From Sipunculus nudus (taxonomy: Eukaryota > Annelida > Sipuncula > Golfingiida > Sipunculidae), in assembly GCA_026874595.1 (NCBI GenBank), contig CM049307.1:51085370-51149369 (forward strand): a stretch of 64,000 nt of DNA, in the 5' to 3' direction. Each line of letters opens with the position of its first letter. Within the stretch, counting starts at the first letter, position 1. This document shows positions 57,801 through 64,000 of the stretch, piece after piece. A model generated the notes under the pieces. The model searched no databases, had not been told where the DNA came from, and saw only the letters and a list, made by a program, of their open reading frames with translations. The translations under genes and the position numbers were made by a program.

Positions 57801-59027
57801 TATGTTTGCGATATATATATATATACAATTTGGAAGGAAGCAGGCGAGCAGAGTAATAGGTGGTTTTCTTTAATTGTAAAATTGCATCAGTAAGGCCAAA
57901 GTAAGGATAGTTTCTCATACATACACCGCGCGCTTCATTTTTGTGATGGACATATGAGCTCTGTCATCTACAAGTTAATTGTTTGAATACACCACAATGT
58001 TTGTGAACGAAAAAAAAACATGTAACGTAACGTGGTTGGTTGCAAGTGAACAGATGTTGAAAAGTAATTTGTTCGATAAACGGTCTTTGCAAAAGTTTGG
58101 TTTGTCTGACTTGCCTCAAGATGCCATTATCGAGTGTTTATTTTCGAGTTATCGAGAATTAATTTTCCTCTGGATATAAACAAAATAAACAGCATGTGTG
58201 CGATTTGGTCATCATTTTCTGGCCTACTTTTCATAATTTTTTCCAAAGGATTATCTTAAGTTAATAGGCGACAGATATGGACCCCTCGTAATCAAATTTT
58301 AAACATTAGACTTCCGCTGTCGCTGATCTGATTACACCGAATTTGGCACAGTGCGCGTATTTATACATCGGAGTGACATGGAACGAATTTTCGAAAGTTC
58401 TCAAGTATAGCTGTTTACATTGATGGCGTGATAATTCTCATCCACAACAATGGCTAACAGAGTTAGAGACATTTCTAATAATGAAAAAAATGTTCCTACT
58501 AATACTTGAATAACATGAGTAACTTCCAAATTTAAGGGTCATATTAATGCTTAAACAGTGTGAGATATAAATAATATCTAAAAATAATGATTTCGATGAA
58601 ATGCTGCCTATTTGACGTAATCTGAATAAAACAACTTCTATAATAATACACACTGAAAGGGTATTCTGATGCGTTCTCCGTGTTGTGTTTTATCAAAGAA
58701 TAAAATCATATATGAATTTCGCAATGTCAAAAAATAATTCGTTTCTCGGGTATTTTTTCCAGATATCAATGCTGGCGGGTGATTCTTTCACCTTTTTATT
58801 TTATACTTTCGAGAAAAACTCGCAAAGCAAAGATAAGAAGGATAAATTGTATCGATTGTTTATTGTTTTAATTTCGTGAAGGATATTTCCGAGCGGTTGG
58901 GGCTCAAAATCAGTTAAATCCAACTGAAAATCAATATTTTTTTCTGCGTTGGTTGGGATAGGAGGTAAAAATTTATGCGCGGTACCTGAGAACCCAATAT
59001 TTTTGGTCTTTTTTAGCGTTGTTTTAC

Positions 59028-59486
59028 CTCAGTTTGATTGACTAGATAATGTGGTGAATATACACGAGACGACACATATTTGTACTTGAGTCTCCTTGCA
59101 AGTTTCCTCACAACCATCTGGACAGCTCGGCTGCCGCATTTTGGAACTCGGTTATAAAACACCCTGTTGGCGAGTTGTTGCAATTCATATTGTATGTTTT
59201 CCCCGGGAGGTGGCGCCTTGATATTTTTACCAAGTGACGTCACAACATTAACGGTCCTCGATCCTTTAAATCTTATTGGAGGAAGCGTAATCCGAGACTT
59301 GACTGCATGTATCATTCTATTTATCTCTTTTGGCGCCCGATCGGAGCTTAGTGTGGATATAATAAGCATAACCAATAATAAGAACGGTCCGTATGTGAAT
59401 AATTTCCGTTTGATGAAGTTGAACGCCGCCATTGTCTGAGTGATGCGCATTGGTCGTCCGCCCAGGGTCTCCTTGATTTTGGTGTT
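59028..59486 (-). CDS. Distal duplicate of ST-3 coding exon 1
   Basis: This lies 3,558 bp from the proximal exon and encodes the same 135 residues (ATG at 59432; alternative in-frame ATG at 59450), with the same acceptor and donor. It sits in the distal unit of a head-to-tail duplication and has no exons 2-6 of its own. It could serve as an alternative first coding exon of ST-3, be skipped, or be spliced in frame to the proximal exon 1. It could also be an assembly artefact. Confidence 0.8.
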
Positions 59487-60634
59487 CTGAAAATTAAGAA
59501 GATAAAAAAATACAACAAATGAGTGATGCGCTTTGGTCGTCCGCCCAGGGTCTCCTTGATTTCGGTGTTCTGAAAATTAAGAAGATAAAAAGTACAACAA
59601 ATGAATAATATATTTATTTTTTATTATCATTACTATGATAACTTTGGTGAAGGGTCGGTGTCGGCCTAGGGGGCTAGGCGTGGAAGGGATATCCCGTCAC
59701 TTGGTGAGGTGTGGAAAATTTAAAAAAAAAATGTTCATTCAAAATATAAGCAACATTTAAGAGATTTTTGTATAAAATAACAGGGAACTGCATTGCTTCA
59801 TAAGACAACAAGACGTGAAACCCCTTGCCCCAAACATTATTATCTACAAAACCTGCATGATTATTTTCTATTATGAGTATTTAATGTCTGGACACCACAT
59901 GCAATGACGTGGAAATGGGTGAGTCACTGCATATTATCCGTCAATTTTTATCCATTTTAATCGTATTTGAGATACGGTAGTCCATTAATATTTGAGGAAC
60001 ATTGCAACATTTTGACATATTCTTAATAACTGGTATTTTTTACGGATTGCAAATAGAGTATGTTTTTTTATGTAATAATTTCACTCATTTAATTTGCTAA
60101 ATTGTGTGTCGGGGATGTAGGACCTTATATAGCGTATGTCCCTCCGGTTTGAAAAAGGGAGCTCCCTATCCTCCACCAAAGTGCGCCCATTAAAACTAAG
60201 GTTCTTATACACACAGGGTTTGTCTCTTATGTGATCATATAACGAAACTTTATGATTATCATATTTCTTCTTGAACATACAGCTAGCGCTAAATGCAGTT
60301 GTGGCTATGTAGTATATAATTGGTCTAAGCTAGCGCCATTTCTACCCTCTAACATTAGAGAGTCTGTAATTGGCTGTCAAGTCAGGCTCACCAGCCCGAC
60401 TCGCTGCTAGATTATAGGCAATATAGCTGACCGTTGACGTTTTTAATACCAAAATCTTGGTAGAAATAAAGGTTCCCAAAAACATACTCGGCACCGTTAC
60501 TCGACCCTTGATTTCGTAGCCCGTGAAAAATAACCACTTTTCGAAAGCAGGTTATTGTTTTAGATATAATTCACAATTTAAATGAGTAACTTGCATATAT
60601 TTAATAAAAATCAATTTTGAGAACTCATTACATA

Positions 60635-60762
<128 letters not shown>

Positions 60763-60767
60763 ACAAA

Positions 60768-60948
60768 AGGATCGAGTGGTTTAACACTCGGCTCTCTCCC
60801 TGGGTTCTATTAACGGCGTGAGACTCGGTTGTTTATAGTGACTGGCCCGTCAAAGGATTTCTCAAGGTGCTCCGGATTCATCCATCCCCTACCGACTATT
60901 GCACGCTACCACCCGAGCAATCGAGAATGCCTCGCATTAGTTAAAACT
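60768..60948 (+). mobile_element. tRNA-derived SINE-like element, distal
   Basis: Duplicate of 57,220-57,400 within the distal unit. Confidence 0.4.
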
Positions 60949-60954
60949 AAATAC

Positions 60955-60991
<37 letters not shown>

Positions 60992-62028
60992 CAGATGACA
61001 TACTAAGAGCGACTATAAATTTATACGGACTAACAAGTGATTATATATTGCCAGTAAAGTAGATTTTTCATACCTCTATAGGCAGCAGTTTATCCTTTGG
61101 TGATGCGTCCAGAACATATATGACCTGTATTTGATGGCGACACCATAAGACCTCTCGTGAGTTCCATAACAATCCTTCGACGAACGCATCACGTACAAAT
61201 ATCAGCTTTCTGTGGTCAGTGAACCGTGGACACTTGCCTGGAATAACCAGGGCGTGACCACACACTTAAGTGTCGCCAGTTTCGAGACCGTGTCTAATTA
61301 CTAACACATGAATCAGTCGTTAATGTTCCATTTGGGTGGACAGAGCTGACGGTATGTTTGCGATATATATATATATACAATTTGGAAGGAAGCAGGCGAG
61401 CAGAGTAATAGGTGGTTTTCTTTAATTGTAAAATTGCATCAGTAAGGCCAAAGTAAGGATAGTTTCTCATACATACACCGCGCGCTTCATTTTTGTGATG
61501 GACATATGAGCTCTGTCATCTACAAGTTAATTGTTTGAATACACCACAATGTTTGTGAACGAAAAAAAAACATGTAACGTAACGTGGTTGGTTGCAAGTG
61601 AACAGATGTTGAAAAGTAATTTGTTCGATAAACGGTCTTTGCAAAAGTTTGGTTTGTCTGACTTGCCTCAAGATGCCATTATCGAGTGTTTATTTTCGAG
61701 TTATCGAGAATTAATTTTCCTCTGGATATAAACAAAATAAACAGCATGTGTGCGATTTGGTCATCATTTTCTGGCCTACTTTTCATAATTTTTTCCAAAG
61801 GATTATCTTAAGTTAATAGGCGACAGATATGGACCCCTCGTAATCAAATTTTAAACATTAGACTTCCGCTGTCGCTGATCTGATTACACCGAATTTGGCA
61901 CAGTGCGCGTATTTATACATCGGAGTGACATGGAACGAATTTTCGAAAGTTCTCAAGTATAGCTGTTTACATTGATGGCGTGATAATTCTCATCCACAAC
62001 AATGGCTAACAGAGTTAGAGACATTTCT

Positions 62029-64000
62029 TTGAATACATATCTTACTGTAAAATTAACGGTGGTGATTTCCGTGGAAACCATATTAATTTTTTCAGAGAGC
62101 TACCACCAACAATATCAAACATTTTATCTTATTTACAGTTCGATGATTATAAAAAAGAAAAGGGGTTAGAAATAACAATGTAGGAATACTTAATCGAATG
62201 TAATTAGCGTGACAAAGCGTACAAGAATATTATCCGCTCATAAAAAAAAGCGCTTGAAGAGCAGGTTAGTTTCACTCCAAATACGACAGATGGCGCTGCA
62301 GGCTCAACCACTGGACTCCGCGCAAGTGCATGGAATATCTCTAGTCACGTGGTCCTATTGGTTTCATGAAGGAGACAGTGCACCTAAAGAAGAGTAGTGA
62401 ATGATTTAGGCTGCTCTGGTTGGCTCCGTTATGCCAGGAGGCCTTAAAAGAGAACTATTGTTAGATTTTTATGTATGTTTAGCATAATCCCAAACAAAAA
62501 TGGTGGTATCAGTAATATTTTTTTTTAAATCTTTGGCCAATTGAAGACATGTTGTCCCAATGGTTATATTAGGACTGCTTGGAGACTTTTGGCTTCACTG
62601 CATTCGGACCAGGATGCTGAGAAAATGTCATACACAAGAACTGATTTCTTGGCTTTGTTTGACTGCAAAAACAACAAACTCCCATTTAAAAAAAGATTTA
62701 ATATCAGAATATATTTTGAAAATTATTTAAGAGGCCCAAATTTCAGGTGTTTTGTAGATGTTATATAGTGAAAATAAATACAACCACGTATCCTCTAGTT
62801 AGCAAAATGATCTTCTAGGGCTCTCTCGCCCACGGAGACAGTATTGGTAATAGCCCAGTGAAATTTTATGCCTCATGTTAGGTTTTACGAGGCGTGTGTC
62901 ATGCATGGCAATCGCGAGGCGAAGCCGAGCGAATGCCATGATTGACACACGCCGAGGAAAACTTTATATGATGCATAATATTGCACTTGGCTATGACTGA
63001 TTTGTCAGGGTTGAAGGTCTTTTCTGTCAACTGTCTTGTTGTAATACTCCCACTCTAATTGAGCCCCAACGTTGTCTAGCCTTCGCTTAACTGCAACTGT
63101 TATGTGGATATTGAAGAATAAAGAGGTAAAGAATAACTCCAAAACTTGCTTTGATCGCCGAGAAAAAAGTTGTATAAAACCAAATATAGTGTTTATGAGA
63201 GGGCAAAATTTAATTCAGGAATCAAATAGGAATGAAAACAGAACTCGTTTATAATCCTTTGCAACAGCTATGCTTGAAACCACTCCTGATCAAAAAACGA
63301 TTATTTGTGTGGCCTTTTCTCAGAGAGAGACGGACTGTTGGCAGGTTATTAGATTGTAACAAGTTTACCGAAGTGACTGCTAGCTCGAGTTGACTTGGGG
63401 AGAACACGGGGCAGATTCTTTTTGCAGCTCATCTCCACTGATCAGTGTTTATCAAACGATATGTAAAGTGAAATACATTGCCCAATTGTATTTTACATAT
63501 GGTTTCGATAACAAATCTTCGATTTATAATGAATATGACTTTTTTAGCTGGTATATCATAACAGTATTGTCATTCAACTTAAGTAGAATGTCTATTTTTC
63601 TCTAAGAATCTCCCACGGCTCATGCACAGCGTATGATTTACCGTGATTTACCATGGTCTTTAAGTAATAAGCTATGACCGGTCATATCGAGTTATTATTC
63701 TAATCAGAACATACTGCGTGTATCCGTTATTTTAAAAGTCGCATGCAACCTGACTTTCATGGTCACTTAAGAGAGATGTAAGCAGATAAGAAAGTACAGT
63801 AAGAACAAATAAAAAAATTAAAAAAAAAAGAAAGCCGCACGTGCGACAATGCATAATAAAGCAGAAATTTGACCCTTTTTTTCTATCAATAGAATTTCTT
63901 AAATATTTTGCACATGGTATCTACAAGGCAAACTAAATTCGTTAAAGTATTAAATAAAATGTTGGGGTCAATGTGCCTAATTTTGCAGTATATGAATGCG
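62029..64000. other. Right flank of the array, no gene recognised
   Basis: Short ORFs (62209, 62541, 63072, 63390) lack recognisable features. The only clear structure is the long hairpin at 62,864-62,979. Confidence 0.35.
62864..62979. repeat. Long imperfect inverted repeat (hairpin)
   Basis: GGCGTGTGTCA (62891-62901) pairs with TGACACACGCC (62943-62953), and CATGGCA (62904-62910) with TGCCATG (62934-62940). Weaker pairing extends to TTATGC/GCATAA at the ends. Arms are about 55 bp around a GCGAGGCGAAGCCGAGC loop. Confidence 0.7.

Overview
The window is eukaryotic, AT-rich, intron-bearing and crowded with repeats. Three things suggest a lophotrochozoan, most likely a mollusc and perhaps a bivalve: AGGTCA-rich interspersed repeats, tRNA-headed SINE-like repeats, and a local expansion of glycosaminoglycan sulfotransferase genes. 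The species assignment is inference. I see no prokaryotic gene organisation, no rRNA gene and no CRISPR array.

The only convincing protein genes are minus-strand members of the heparan sulfate 2-O-sulfotransferase / uronyl 2-O-sulfotransferase family, arranged as a decaying tandem array. From left to right the array holds: a relic of a first coding exon (17.85-17.97 kb); a six-coding-exon gene (here ST-1, 18.94-29.37 kb, 343 aa); a truncated, frameshifted copy that kept only its first coding exon (ST-2, 44.65-45.12 kb); a second six-exon gene (ST-3, 52.54-55.93 kb, 344 aa); and an extra near-identical first coding exon of ST-3 (59.03-59.49 kb) made by a head-to-tail duplication of 3.55 kb. 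All exon boundaries were read by hand from splice consensus and reading phase. They agree between ST-1 and ST-3 exon by exon (80, 118/127, 107/101, 158 and 164 nt for exons 2-6).

The array sits in larger segmental duplications. Upstream (5') of the genes lies a block X (1-790, 29,900-30,500, 45,680-46,085, remnants at 57.72 and 61.27 kb). Beyond it are a foldback element Y (2.0-3.15 kb and 30.5-31.2 kb) and a block Z (11.2-15.4 kb and 31.5-36.8 kb). Z carries a conserved CRE plus TATA promoter-like pair above a short membrane-protein-like ORF. The 25.19-30.33 kb segment is repeated at 40.87-46.09 kb. Block X at the left edge implies one more family member just outside the window.

The rest is mostly repeats: minisatellites at 6.5 and 46.1 kb, tandem arrays with units of about 89, 160, 162 and 335 bp, TIR elements, SINE-like repeats, (TA)n/(GA)n microsatellites and many long G or C runs. 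There is one broken ORF of the DHEEADT/LTGCDT type at 40.44-40.80 kb. ST-3 looks functional by sequence. ST-1 has a Tyr where ST-3 and the vertebrate enzymes have the catalytic-site His, and a non-GT donor. ST-2 and the relic are dead.
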